A DNA stretch of 64,000 nt, taken from Mesaphorura yosii. Taxonomy: Eukaryota; Arthropoda; Collembola; Poduromorpha; Tullbergiidae. Location of the stretch: positions 28,994-92,993 of the forward strand of contig WIXG01000314.1 in NCBI GenBank assembly GCA_009869945.1, in the 5' to 3' direction. Under the pieces are notes generated by a model that saw only the letters and a list, made by a program, of their open reading frames with translations, did no database searches and was not told the origin of the DNA. Positions 48,683-61,749 of the stretch are shown piece after piece. The translations under genes were made by a program, and so were the position numbers. How positions within the stretch are numbered: position 1 is the stretch's first letter; each line of letters opens with the position of its first letter.

Positions 48683-51036
48683 ATGTTTATGGGAGGGCGG
48701 AAAGGAACGGCAGTGACTCCTCGAAGAAGATCTTTCACTCGTCCAAAAGTAGTTGTAACTAAGAAAAGATTTTCTATTGGAAAAGCAAATGCCGTCGTCA
48801 ACCCTCGGAATGCTACTTCCGTCACGACACCCGGACGGCGTATTTTTCCAGTACCTGCAATGCATTTGGGCGGCGAAGTGGATACAGCAACCCAAAGGGG
48901 CAATATTAAGGTGGTTGTCAGAGTAAGACCGGCAAACGCGAGAGAAATTGGGCCAAGCCGAAGACTGATTGTTCAAGCTGTGGACTCCCGCATCGTGCTT
49001 TTTGACCCTCTCATCGACAATAATGATTTTTACTTCCACGGAATAAGGCAGAATGGTCGCGACTTCCTGAAGAAACCAAACAAAGATAAAAAATTCGTAT
49101 TTGATCATGTGTATGGGCCAGAAAGTACGAACGGTGAAATATTCGAAGAGACAATTAAGCCGACCATCGACACCATCATTGCCGGGTTCAACTGTAGTGT
49201 CTTTGCCTACGGCGCGACAGGTTCCGGAAAAACATTCACAATGGTTGGCTGCAATCATTTGGAGGAGCCTGGCCTTCAGTATCTTATGGTAATGGAGCTT
49301 TACAAACGACTACAAGAAATGCAGCAGGAATACGAATCAGAAATCATGATCTCGTACCTCGAAGTTTACAACGAGCAAGCGAAGGACTTGCTCCAACCTT
49401 CTGACAAACCACTGAATTTATTGGAAGATGCGCAAGGAGTCGTCATACCTCATTTGAGTCACCACAAGCCAAGAGACGCAGATCATATTCTCCAACTTCT
49501 TCACAGTGGCAACGATCGCCGGTCGCAGCATCCAACTGACCACAACCACGAGTCGTCCCGCTCACATGCAGTTTTTCAAGTTTTCGTCAGACTGCGTCGA
49601 AGATACAGGGACTTAACCAACATGTTCAAGGCATCCAAGTTGGTGATGGTCGACCTAGCTGGCTCCGAGCGCGGTACAGCGACTGGGTACAAAGGTGCTC
49701 GTTTCCGTGAGGGCGCAAGTATCAATAAGTCGTTGTTGGCGCTGGGAAACTGCATCAATGCCCTTGCTGATGGGAAGAAACACATTCCATACCGTGACTC
49801 TAAGCTGACAAGAATTTTGAAAGACGCCCTTGGTGGAAATTGTAAGACAGTGATGATCGCCAACGTGTCGCCATCTGAGCTTGCCTATGAAGATTCGTTC
49901 AATACGCTCCAGTATGCTGACCGAGCTAAACGAATTAAGTTCAACGTGAGTGAGTTCGAGTTGATGCATTCTATTATTGGTGCAATTAAATAACATCTGC
50001 TTTCTCGTCACAGGTTAAAAAGAACACATTGACATTCAACGCCCGAGCTGCGCAGTACACAACAATTGTCAACGAAATGTCAAATCAAATCGCCTTCCTC
50101 GAACAGAAACTGCAAGAGGCTGAAATGTGCCGCTGTCATGCTCCAAAGGTCGATGCTGCAACTGACACTGACGGATTTTCGAATCGTTCGACACCCAACA
50201 CTAGCCTCCCTGGGAACACGACATACCGAATTGGACCGTATGGCGACGCCAGCTCCAGTCCTTTAATGTCGACAAAAACAATGCACGGGTATTCTTCGAT
50301 CAAAGTCATGAAACTTGAGTCGTACAAAAAATTTGCACGGTTGCTCGAAGAGAAGACATCTCTGGAACGTCGATCGAATGGACTCATGATTCAGCTCCGA
50401 GACGTTGAGTTGAAGCTTAAGCAGAGAGAAGTTCGTATCAACGGAGCCACGCCGTTCGTAACCAACGAAGAAGCCCGGAGGGGAATGGGGCGAATGAAGA
50501 AGCAATACGAAGCACTTGCAAAGAAGAAGCATGAGTACGACTTTCAACTGAGAGGCATTGGCGCCCAGCTGGCCGCCGTGAAGAAAGGGCTTATGGAGAC
50601 TGAGAACGACTTTTGCGGAAGTGGAACTGACGACGTGGTCCAAATAACTCGGCAGGAATTCACTCAGCTCAAAAGATTGCAGGCTGAGAAGTCCATCCAA
50701 TCGCCAAATATTCACGCACAGTTTCAAGGCAGCCTGAACGGAATATTTGATGAATTTATCAAGACGGAGAATTTGCTTCAACGTGGCATGGCATTGCTGA
50801 AACCCGCCCATCTGACCATGAAGCATGTTGGTCATACAACAATGCAGAATGAGCGGGACTACGAGGAGCTCATGGCCGAGTTTTTCTGCAACCGCATTCA
50901 GTTTGCCGTGGGAGAGGATGGCGACCCGAGCGCATCCGTTACATTGTCGCCATACTGGCAGAGCGTCAACGGAGGTTCAGATGCTGCGCGTGGGGACGGA
51001 GAAGAGAATGTCAGCTCATCCACTGGAGATTTCTGA
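48683..51036 (+). CDS. Kinesin-8 family motor (761 aa)
   Basis: Kinesin-8 motors (Kip3/KIF18/Klp67A) walk to microtubule plus ends and limit spindle length. Exons are 48683-49945 and 50014-51036, with a 68 bp phase 0 intron just after the motor. A TAA three codons upstream, in frame, fixes the start. A basic N-terminal extension of about 73 residues precedes the motor (74-421). The P-loop is GATGSGKT (177-184), switch I NHESSRSH and switch II DLAGSER. The kinesin-8 hallmark RRSQHPTD is present. The neck begins VKKNTLTFN and leads to coiled coil (about 430-620), then a non-coil tail. It is shorter than human KIF18A (about 900 aa). AATAAA is at 51193-51198. Confidence 0.92.
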
Positions 51037-51198
51037 ACAGATTCAAATCAGCTTATTGTCATTAGCAGTGCTCTGCCGCCTTGAAACTGAAATTTTATGC
51101 GTTCGAAAAAATGCGTTACTGAGTCCAATTTTAGTTTTTAAGTTCTGTCATTCCTGATTTTTACCATTTTACATTTTTTATTTGCGTAATGAAATAAA

Positions 51199-52826
51199 AT
51201 GCAGTTATTCTGTACTTTCGAATGTGAACATGTCCAAAGTTTTCACGAGATTCTTCGAAGTTGAATTTGCAGTTTATTCGTTAACATGTCCTTTTCCTTC
51301 TAGCTTTTGCATACAAACAGTGGCTAACCACCAGACACATGATTGGGCGTATTCCTTTCATAATTAATTGGCTACAGAACTTGAACTTGAAGAACCGTAA
51401 AATTGGCATCACCACAAGTACAAATTGAACCATCATTTAATTATCTATTAATTAGCGTGTGTTTGGTGCGCACATTGTCAATACACTATTTGTAATCAGT
51501 TAATTGCATCTTCACCGCCCATCCTTTCCGCCTTGCTCTGTTCCAGCATTTGGCTTTTGTATTCGTTGTGTGTGTTTCATGGACCGAGACGTTAACGGTC
51601 TTCGACACGATACGCGAGACACTGGTAAACTGATACCTGCTGATATTTTGGTAACTTGAGTTCCTCACCTACGGTATTGCATGACTGTAAATCAACATAG
51701 CAAAGACTCACCTAATATTTGATATTCCTTATTCAGGACATAAACTTAAAAGATCAATTGGCGACGAGTGCCTGCCCTTTGAATAGATGCAAAACTTATG
51801 AGACTAAAAATGTAATTTACTAAACAGCAGTAAACCATTTACCAATTTAAACTAATGGAGAGTTGGAGCTGTAGACCGTTAATTAAGCAGTATTGACCGT
51901 TTTTTGGCCCTTGTACTTTAATGTCGTCGTACTCAAAAATCGAAAAAACTTCTTTAATTACTGATATTTAAATATGAGCACTACACGCCCAAGGGTTAGT
52001 GAACACAATAAACTGTAAAACTGCGAATGAGTAATGAATTGATAATAAAAATCAGCCAGTGAGTATTTAACTTGGCCGCACAAGATTAAGATCACTGTGT
52101 AAAATTCCCTTTCAACTGAATACTTTTATGACCGCTACCTCGTATTTTGTGTAGGTACTAGTCGTGCTGGCGAGGCACGTAAACCACGTTAACATCTTTG
52201 TTCTTTATTACCAGTGCATTGGCAGCCTTCAACTTCTGAGCGCAACAAACCGTGTAAAAAGCAAGACCGCAATTAAGCAGCATACAATACAAAGAAGGTT
52301 CGCTGGCCCATTATTGACAAGAGCAGCGCAGCTCACTTCTCGAAGTCTTTGGTTTGGGCGCTGGCCGCTCGTTCAAGATGACCGGATATGGAATTGTTTC
52401 TTCTCGCCGAGATAAGCGTCGCGGCTGCTCGTCGTCCGAAATCTTGATGCCCTTCGTTCTTTCCGCTGATTTTTGGCGATATTCATGTCCTCTTCCTACT
52501 TGGTCGATGATTCTGCTATTCAAATCTCAAAATTTCGATTTCGAAATTGGTCAGTCGATAAACTGTGCATCGTGAAGCAACAACTTGCTTTATTGGTCGA
52601 AGGTTATGCATCGGGCTGGCGTTTAACGTGTAACTGCATTGTTTTGCTAAATCTGAAGTGCAAGTGGTTCAAATGTTTTCCATGAGCCGAATCTAGGATT
52701 TGTAACTTTCTCACGGTAAGCCACACCACTGAAACGCCTGTCCAACCTGACTGTTAATTTGAATTGAAAGAGAAGAAATTTTACGAGTTTCATAGGGTTT
52801 GAACTCTTTCTTTGTCCATTAACTAG
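51199..52826. other. Intergenic, no supported gene
   Basis: About 1.6 kb with only short motif-free ORFs. The last few hundred bases must hold the promoter or 5' UTR of the cuticle gene at 52827. Confidence 0.4.
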
Positions 52827-55804
52827 ATGATCTTCAGCTCTAAGTCCCGGAGATGGAGATTTCACCTCTTGATTGTCTCCGTCTTCGTATTGCAAGAATC
52901 TCTCCCAGCATTCGCCACCGCGACCCCTGCTAAGTCAGAAGCTGCTGAAGCCGATGCAGATTCCATTGCAAGTGCCACTTCCACCTTCGAAAAGACATCA
53001 GCCGCTTCGCCTGCTTCAACTTCCACGTCCAGCTCCAGTTCGCCAGCAAAACCTCGAAAGACTCGACATCAGAATTTCTACAACTACCGCACAGACGACG
53101 ATCGCTCGTACGCGTATTTTGAGGGTGACACGGCTGGCAACTACGTTTCCGACTTTGGCCTGCGGACCAACCGCCCCAGCGCGCGAGTCAGCAATCCCTT
53201 TGAGATTTTTGGATCTGGTCGAAGCGGTGGATCGAGTACAAGTGATGGGAGTCGAAGTCGAAGCAGGTACGACGAAGTCGACGACGACTACTTGTTTATG
53301 GACAACGGTGGTGAAGGTACTCTTGACGACGGAGTTGGAGGAGTCGCAGACGATTATGACGACTACCAAGATCAACAGCAGTATCTAGACGACCCGCCAG
53401 CCGAAGGAAGAAGATACGACGGTCGAAGAACTCGAATCCGCATTCGTCCGTCCGTCAGCAGCAGCAGCGGTGGTGCAGGCTGGTCGGGAAACACGCACCT
53501 GACCACGTCCCGCGGTCCCAACGACGCGTCCTACTCATTTGGGTACAGTGCTCTCGATCACTCTAGATATGAATATTCCGATCCATTTGGCAATGTGATT
53601 GGCTATTACTCGTACATTGATGATGATGGACTTTTACGTCATGTTAGCTACACGGCTGGAGCTGGTACTGGATTTGTTGTTAATCAGAATAGAGTCTCGC
53701 ACTACCCACACCGAATTCGACCTGCCATCCCCACGTCGCCGTTGCCACCACCGCGCGGCAGTGGCGTGAAGGTCACGGTCGGCGGAAGTGGAAGTAGCTG
53801 GGCGGGCGAAGAGGAAGAAGACATTTATCATTCTTACGGTCATCGAATTCCTCAACAAGGCGTTTGGCAGCCCCCAAGAAGAAGAAAGCCAAGTTATGTG
53901 GTCAAGATCAGGCGGCCCGTGAAGCCAGAGTCTCCAGGTACCAATCTAACTCATTGAGAAAGTTTGAATCTCTTTCGTCTGCGCTATCCAGAACCGGATC
54001 CTCTTTTCTCTTTCTCTTCCTCTTTCTACAAACAATATTTAAGTTTAATTGTCCGGTTCTCCTCCTTCTCACTTTCCTGTTCGAACTTACGACATTCAAA
54101 TCTCTCGTGAAGTTTTTATGTATTATTATATTCCCATGTCTCCAGCATGGATTTACTATCGCCCGCCTAATCCAGGTCGGCCCACACCTGGAAACAGAAG
54201 ACGACCGAACCCGTCCAGAAGACCCACCACACCCACAAAAGTGTACCCAGATGAAGATTTGGGAGGTGGTGGCGGTGGATGGTCCGAGTCAGACTTGTCA
54301 GAATCGCCGTACCCGAAAGACGCGTCCTACCACTTTGCATACGATGCTGGCGACCACAACCGGAATGAATACTCGGACCCGTGGGGCAATGTGAGAGGCT
54401 CGTACTCGTACATCGACCCAAGTGGAATTCGGCGTACGGTCCATTATTCTGCGGGCTCTGTATCGGGATTCAAGATCCTCAGTGCATCACCGTCCCAAAT
54501 TGTACAACGCGTGTATCCGGGCCCAATTTCCAAGATTCGACCCAAGCCGTCAGCTTTCGTGTACCATTTGCATCCCGACAGCGGTAAGTAACTACACAAT
54601 TACTCAATTTTCTTCGTGAGTTCTCTCTACTTGAGCTCATGCATGGCATGGCTCTCTTGTTTCAGGTTGGAAGCCATGGGAAGCCTCCGAAACGAGCATC
54701 ATCGGGCAGCAACGACCTCGTGCAAGACCGCTAAAGACAAATCACAACAACGTCGCAACCTCGTATCAGTATCAGAGTTTTGGGAAAGCCGATGACATTT
54801 CCTCAGAAGACTCCAACGTGAACGTGAATACCGAGCATAGCAATACGCGAAAGCCTGTGACCAGTTCAATTACAAACGACGACGGTCAAGGACAAGAAAA
54901 GGTCGTCAGACACCGTGGCAGGCAAGGGTCTCGCCACAGAACCAGCCAGCTGCAGCAGTACCACCGCCAAGTTCCGGTGAAGGACGACACGGAACAGATT
55001 TACGAACAAGAGTATGGCACGGGTGACGATCAGTACGGCGATGACGAGTACCAAATCGTGGCCGATACAAAGTACGAGCCACTCAAGACGAACACAAACA
55101 CGGAGAACGGGAAGATCATGATCCAGAGCTACAAAGGAGGGTATGGCGACAAGAATCCATTGCTTGTCATGTCCGAGAGCTCTGCACGTCCACGCGAGAG
55201 CTCCAGCAGCATGAAGGACGGGAAGCAGGTCGAGCAGGAGACCACGACCAGTCGCCCAATCAGTGTGGCTCGAATGATGTCCATGCGCATGTCAAAATCC
55301 CGCAAGATGATGAAAATGATGAAGAACAAGAGCAGCATGGCCATGGTGAAAAGCATTAACGAGGCGAGTGCCAACATGCGGCGTCGTAACAGCAAAATGA
55401 ACCAGCAGTCTGAAGCTTCAGCGTCCTCGCCCTCGTCCACGTCCGCGGGTTCATCCAGAATGATGCACGTGAACAACATGAACAACGTGAGAATGAATCT
55501 GGACAGCCACCATAGCAGTTCTAGCGTGTCCCAAAGTCAGAGTTACCCGCATGACGACGAGGACGAGGTGCAGGTTCAGTCGCCACCACTGTCGCGACAA
55601 ATGTCCGTTATGATTCCTGACCGAAGACTCGCGCACTATCCAAAGAGCACCAGTGGGCAATACAGCAACGGCGGTGGGAACGGGATTGGCGACGACATGG
55701 TGCAAAGTTACAACGGGCGAATGATGCTGCTCGTTCCGATGCCTATGCAGATGCAGATGCGAGGAAACACGAGACCTCAGATGCATTTTCCACTACTTTA
55801 TTAG
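52827..55804 (+). CDS. Large secreted cuticle-like protein with two RR-type domains and Met-rich tail (895 aa)
   Basis: Probably a structural extracellular protein of cuticle. Exons are 52827-53937, 54146-54583 and 54666-55804; both introns are phase 1. A signal peptide (FHLLIVSVFVLQESLPAFA) is followed by a Ser/Ala/Thr-rich segment and an Asp-rich low-complexity part. Two RR-2-like chitin-binding repeats follow, at about 233-290 (DASYSFGYSALDHSRYEYSD) and 429-485 (DASYHFAYDAGDHNRNEYSD). Each continues with GNV-G-YSYID--G--R-V-Y-AG---GF. The first is in exon 1 and the second fills exon 2, so exon shuffling or duplication is likely. The third exon encodes about 380 hydrophilic residues with Met-rich clusters (from about 720). 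RR proteins are usually 100-300 aa, so the length is unusual. The two-domain join rests on clean splice sites and phase. Confidence 0.8.
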
Positions 55805-56006
55805 TTAACGTACGCTTTATTAATTAACCAATGTTCTTGTCTTTCTGTCAATTATCAAGCTAAGCTAATTAACGGGTAAAACGGTGATGGGCAATAAAAT
55901 GAGCTAAAGAATCAAATCCATTCAGTACCATTAACATAATTTGATTTTAATAATACACCTCTTGGTTGATTATCAGTTCACTTGTGCATCAGATTGGTTG
56001 ATCAGA

Positions 56007-56813
56007 CTAATACCGATTCCTGTTATTGTTGTTGTAGTTGTTGTAGTTTGGTCTAGACGTAGTAGCATACGATGATCCAGCAGTGTTTGAGGATCGCACC
56101 GGGTTTGGAATGGCGGGCAAGTGCGCTCCAGTTGGCTGGTATCCGTTCTCATCGCTGACGTAGGTCACTTGATATAATTGACCATCAGGTCCGTAATACT
56201 GGTACGAGCCTTCCTGGACGAATATTTCGTTGTCAGTGCCTCGGTTCTTGACATATCCGCGCTGCTCAGTCTTGGTCCCGTCAGAGTTCTCAAAGGCGTA
56301 CGAGTAGCTGCCATCTTGGTTGTCTTCGAACACGCTTCGGAGGATGGTGATCTCGCTGGTTTTCGTCTGAGTCTTCATCTGAGTGGAGGGTGCGTAGTTG
56401 CTAACTTGATTGGTGGGAGCATATGCGCTGCCCTGGTTGTTGTAGTTGTTGCTGCTAGAAGAACTTGAGAAGGAGCTGCCCCCGTAATTTCCACCGCTGC
56501 TGCTGCTGGAACTACCACCATAGCTTCCAGTGCCACTGCTGCTGCTGCTGGAGCTGCCTTGGTAGCGTCCGTCACGGGTGGATGGAGGCAGTGGGTGAGT
56601 GAGTGGAACGGCTGGAGCTCGAGGCACGTTTTGTGCCCCGGCAAAGGCACCACCGACGGCAGGAGGACCACGAACTTGTGGAGGGATGGCGACGGCACTG
56701 GCCAGTGCGATGGTCAACAAGATCAAAACCTGAGTGATTAAGGGTCAATTAATCTCGACTTTAATTGCTTGAAACCCATAGTCGCCGTGTCGATCTGAAC
56801 TTACTTGCTTCAT
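56007..56813 (-). CDS. Gly/Ser-rich RR-1 cuticle protein (243 aa)
   Basis: Exons on the minus strand are 56813-56805 (Met-Lys-Gln) and 56729-56007, with a 75 bp intron. The signal peptide is VLILLTIALASAVA. A Pro-rich stretch and a low-complexity Ser/Gly block (SSSSSSGTGSYGGSSS and similar, residues about 55-100) precede the RR-1 domain. The domain (about 130-205) reads DGSYSYAFENSDGTKTEQRGYV, then YQYYGPDGQLYQVTYVSDENGYQPTGAHLP. The C-terminus is Asn/Tyr-rich. It shares the Met-Lys-X first exon with the other RR-1 genes. The Gly/Ser block may confer elasticity, which is an inference. Confidence 0.93.
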
Positions 56814-56904
56814 CTTGGATTGTTTGCCTTGTCTACTTGTCCACAGCTCCTTATCAGTTACCAGCTCGGGAGTCGAAATGACACTATCTACCCCTGGCCC
56901 CTTC

Positions 56905-56912
56905 CTTTTATA
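56905..56912 (-). promoter_or_regulatory. TATA box of Gly/Ser-rich RR-1 gene
   Basis: Reads TATAAAAG on the minus strand. An initiator-like TCATTT lies about 33 bases downstream and the ATG is at 56813. Confidence 0.78.
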
Positions 56913-59059
56913 CCTTCTGCAGGCAGGCAACGCTGAAGACGACGCCAACCTTGACGCAGCAGCAGCAAAATTTGTTAATTTACAACCCTTTGCACTAACT
57001 AAACATGTTTCGCTGTCAAATCAAGAACAAGAACGCTGCAGGTAAAAAATGGTCAATGCAAAATCAACACATTTCGATGTACGAGCCCGTAATACAATAC
57101 GCAAGGCCTAACTCACACGTAAGATATCATCTTCATGTCACACGTCCACGTCGTCTCGTCTGCATCTGCATATTCATTTACATTAAGGTTAGTAAACTAC
57201 TTGCAAAAATTAATTGTTGCATTAAAGCAAGCAGGCCAGAACAAAAAGGCTCACTGATAATAATTTTAACCACTGCATTGTTGGCTGCTGTGCCTGCGTG
57301 CCTCCTACCTAATCAATGATCGTATTAAAGCTGATTAAGGTAAGTAATTGCAAGTTACAGAATTTGCGAAAGAGAAACAAGCACCTTTTTTGCACAAGAG
57401 ACGCACGCGATTTGAGAATTTCTGACAGTGACGTGCTTCTTTTGACCATATTTGCCACTAAATCGCATTTTCGTGACTATTTTCCCACTGAAACGTGCGA
57501 TTGATTTCTCCAGTGTGTAATTATCGGATATAATCCTCGTATTAATTGCCAATTGCGCCCGTGTATTGTTGAAATCTAGTTAAATTCGCTCTTGGTGGTC
57601 TGACTCGCCGATTCTTCGGCCGTGACCCGATGGAGGAAAATTGGCATGCAAAAACAATGCAAATGCCAATTATGAATCATCATAATTCATCTTTTCACAA
57701 TTCTGGAAAAACCAGTCTTTACGCTGATCCTGCGGTGCTGCTGCAAAAGTCCGGCCGGATTTCAGCGGCGAAGATGATCAAGACATTTATCATCAAGCGC
57801 GATCCGCGGTGGCAATGAAATGACTGAGTCAATGAATGATTTTGCCAGATGTCCATCATAAAATTTATACACTCGTCATGCCTCATGCTGTGATCAAATC
57901 ATCGGTCACTGCAGGTGGTTGGTAGGTTACCCAATGTCCAGAAGCCGGACAGCCCAAAATGACAAGTTCGCGGACCGGTTCGTGTAATTAATTACTCATA
58001 TTCGCAAACCCGCGACTTGCGGCTTTTGAAGTCAGTACCCGTGCATAAAGTTTATTGCCCACGATTGCATTTTGCCATGTACACGGTCAAAATATTTTGG
58101 CAGGTGCGATTTTCCAGAAAATCACAAATTCATTTCTCAAAATTCGCACGTACATGCAAATTTTCGTGCATGTGAGTTCATCGTCTCATTTTGCACATGC
58201 AAATGCACTGCCTTCAAGCCAAGCGCTCATACCACATATCAATTCGCTAATTCGCATAATTGACGAGTCACTGTCGGTCATTATCATATTAAATGACGTG
58301 TACTTGTAACTCGTGCAGTATACGCAACAAAACAAGAAATATGATTCGTTGAATTGACAAGATCAAGCACGCAATGCGAGGCGAGCCATCGAAATTAATT
58401 AAATCATTTCATTTCTTGTTATTGCCGTGGTTGATCTTGCCAGCCGCCCGTGATAATTAAATCGTTTTCATTTTGGATGGACGCTGATTCTGATTTTGAC
58501 ACTGATCACTTTGGTAGACGGTTCGCGTTTGTTTGGCTTGGCATTTGGCACACTGTCAAATGTCAAAATTGTGAAGAATTCAATGACGAGCACGTACTTC
58601 GTTTTATGGCAGCACGAACCCTGAACACTTGCCCATCTTCAATTTCCACTTACGACCACGCAAGTAATAAAAGTAAGATGAATCCATTTCGACAGCGAAT
58701 CACCTTCTTAATTCTTAGCTTCTTCTCTTCCCTTTGGAATCAAAATCATAATCAAAACTGGAATTGACCATTTTCATTAATCGTAATAAGGCATTTACGT
58801 TAAAAAGTTAAAATGTTTGCATGGTCAACGGGGCGATTAATTGCCAACCGTGCTCAAGTGATCGCATTGAGTTAACTGTCGCTTTAGTTTACTTTAGCGA
58901 TCATCACTCTTGAAGGCAGAGAGCAAGCAACTTGTCATGATGCGATTTATGAACACACTCACGATTAAAGGCTAAACGAAAGAAAGAAGATCGTTGCGAT
59001 TTGAATGACTCATTGTTGGCTCGTGGTCGGAGAATTGGATCCTCATTTCATAATGTGGT
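56913..59059. other. 2.1 kb region without a recognised gene
   Basis: A/T-rich with many copies of TTTTGCA-like words. The longest ORF (105 codons at 58450) has no motif. I see no transposon or RNA gene. Confidence 0.4.
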
Positions 59060-59065
59060 TTTATT
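59060..59065 (-). promoter_or_regulatory. Polyadenylation signal of the membrane protein gene
   Basis: AATAAA on the minus strand, about 130 bases past the stop codon at 59192. Confidence 0.5.
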
Positions 59066-59191
59066 CAATTACGCAACCAAAACTTTCACACTCACAAGTT
59101 ATCAATTTGCTGTTATGCTTCTATACTAACCAGAAGGAAGGCGCAGAGATTAATGAGGACTACGTTTAGAAGTGAAAAACTAATGTAAATA

Positions 59192-60455
59192 TTAAATTCC
59201 ATCTCGCTTCGCCATCTTCTCCAGCTCGCCCCACTTGACCTCCGCAAGCTTTGCCATTCTCTCATCCCGCAACTCCTGAAGCAAAGTCTTCTTGGCGCAC
59301 TGAATTTCTTGTGGGCCCATCTCAAACGGCTTGGCATTCTTTCCGTCTGGGAGCAGTGGGCTGTCCTTCATCTGGAAATTCCACAACTCCAGGTCCGTGT
59401 CCGACTTCTCTTCCGCATCCTCGTCGCTGGAATTGTTCAATCCAACATTTGACAGGTGAATACTCTGACGACGACTTTTGGCAGCTCGATTGAAGATCGT
59501 TCGGGTATTTTGTCGCTGCGCCTTGCGTTGCTCTTCGGTAAGTCCTCCTGCGTCTTCTGCATCCTCGTTCGCCGATACCACGCTCTTATAGTCTCTTTCG
59601 ACATCAAAATCTGAATTGCTGGAGTCTACAAACTGAGGCTGTTTGTACGCAGCGGCTTTCAATTCTTGACCTTTAGCAGCAGCAACCTTCACGGCTTCTT
59701 CAAGCTTCTTGTCAGCAAATAGCTCTTCGGCATCATTGTCATTTCGAAAGTATTTCGGAATTCGGAAATGGTGAACCGCCAGCTGCTCCGGCTTGATTCG
59801 TTTAATGTGTTGGATCTTCGACCTGTAGAAGATCAAAATGAACAGTCGTCCAAGCTTTCGGTATGCGATGGAAAGACAAAATTTCCAAATGAAATCTCCA
59901 ATATGAAAGAGACAACACCCGATGATTGGAATTGCAATGAGGTAAATTATGCTGGTCGCTGCATACAGCAGAAAGAGTATCAGCGGTATGAACGGAAGTT
60001 TCTTGTACGCGGGCGATTCTGTAGCAACTTTCTCCAGAACCAAGACCGCTTTGTCAGGAATCAATTCTTCATTCGCGAAGGAGAATTTGTGTAGAAGGTC
60101 AGACCACAGTGAAACCAATTCGGAGCTGGCTGCCTCATCCGGCTGGATAAAATCGCTTGTCTTGCATTGGCGTTCGACGGGGAAGATCAAGTACTTGGAG
60201 TAGTGCTCTTTGTCAGCAAAGTCGTAGACGCTGATCCTAGAATAAAACAGGAAGACGTCACTGAGCTGACCTGTTAATTAAACTAAGGAAGTCAGGATTA
60301 CAAGGTCACACTTACAGTTCCTTCATTCGAATTTTGCTCCGTCCATCTTTTGTCACCTCATGATCGATGGCACTTTCACCGATGAAGAAATTCAGTGCAA
60401 TAATGGCGACGACCAGAACTGGCCGCAAGACTCGTTTGGTTCGTCCAATGTTCAT
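59192..60455 (-). CDS. Unrecognised secretory-pathway membrane protein (394 aa)
   Basis: Exons are 60455-60316 and 60236-59192, joined by a 79 bp phase 2 intron (GTAAGT, TTCTAG). Residues 9-28 form a signal peptide or anchor (VLRPVLVVAIIALNFFIGES). A hydrophilic part of about 90 residues follows, then a strongly hydrophobic double span (FIPLILFLLYAATSIIYLIA, IPIIGCCLFHIGDF) and a further amphipathic stretch (LGRLFILIFY). The remaining 190 residues are charged, with acidic Ser/Asp clusters and a final helical Lys/Glu segment. The layout suggests an ER or Golgi protein with a cytosolic tail. I do not recognise the family and infer no function. Confidence 0.75.
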
Positions 60456-61141
60456 TTTACAATTAACTAATGAACGACAAAAATCGGGAACTGAACTTTC
60501 TAAAGTTACGAAATGAAGCCGCAGAAGGACCACTTAGCAGAACTTACCATAAAGAGAAATCGCAAGAGAAAGAAAATTCCTTTTTTCTTACGCGATATGG
60601 ACACCGTTTCTTTTATAATGTTTTGCCTACTAAATGTGGCCAAAAAAGTATTAGTTTCGTTCTTCACGACCCAAACAAGTAATAAATGCAGTATTTCGCG
60701 AAATGCAATAAAGCCGAAGTTATCGTAGCAGGTGGAAACATTAATTTATTCAAGAAAATAATAAAGCATTCTCAAAAAATCAAAAGCGATAGGTTGTGGT
60801 CTTTCGATCGAGGTGAACTTCTATAAAAAAAAAGTATTATATTTTTGCTATCCTTCTTCACAACCCCTTGTGATTATAGCCGTCTATTCATAATTTTAGA
60901 CTCACAATCCCTCCCTTGGGTAAAAGACACATGTAGACAAACTTGTAACATCTTCTCGTACTTATTCGGCATATGCTACATTATTCTACAGATAAGGAAG
61001 TCATCAAGCGCGTTCTTATCAACACAGAAGCGACAGATCCAGCCCTTCTTTCCCTCTGAACGATCGGCATTTAAAAATTAATAAAATTACCTAAACGAAT
61101 GTACACTACATTACACTCCAATTTTAAATGAGCTATTTCAA

Positions 61142-61749
61142 CTATTTCTCTTGCACAAGTGGGACTTCTTCCTTTTTTAGTCTTTCGATAATTAGCTCCG
61201 CAATCGCTCGCTGCGTGCGCCTTTCTAGCTTCTCCAATTTGCCAGCCACGTCCCTCTTTAGATCCCAGTCTGGCTTTCTAGGTGCGAGGTTCGTCAGGTC
61301 CTGAAATCAAAATCAAGAACATTTTAAATATAATGCGAGTTGAATGGTATTGTAAAAACCCAGTGTAACTTACCACATCATCCAGCAGGGACTGGACCTT
61401 TCCCTGCTCGAGCGTATCACTGATTTGGGGTTCAATGGAGATTGGAGTGGCGGAGGCTGGGGCTACTTCCTGGAGTGCGGGCGTCTGCGGGTTGTACGAA
61501 CGGAAATGCGGGCTAAGGAACAGAACAAACTCATTAGTATAGTATCAAAGTCATTTAGTGAATAGAAACTACAAATTAATAGACTAACCTCGGTAACTCA
61601 GCTCCTTTCACCCTGGCACTCTTCACCCCATCACTCGGTTCCTGCACTTGCAGTTTGTTCCGGAGGGCCAGGAGTCTTTCTTTCCTCTTCCGTGCCTCGT
61701 CTTCAAGCTGGCCGACGACCGGAGTTTCCTGATCGTTTGTGGTGGACAT
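61142..61749 (-). CDS. CCDC12: CCDC12 (Cwf18-like) spliceosome-associated protein (152 aa)
   Basis: A nuclear protein known from spliceosome complexes (Cwf18 in fission yeast). Exons are 61749-61589, 61512-61374 and 61300-61142; introns are 76 and 73 bp, all in phase. The N-terminus is a charged helix (LEDEARKRKERLLALRNKL). The middle has the SYNPQTP stretch. The diagnostic C-terminal block is DLTNLAPRKPDWDLKRDVAG followed by KLEKLERRTQRAIAELI, almost identical to the human protein. The length (152) is close to the human 166. The ATG is the first in the frame after in-frame stops. Confidence 0.95.
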
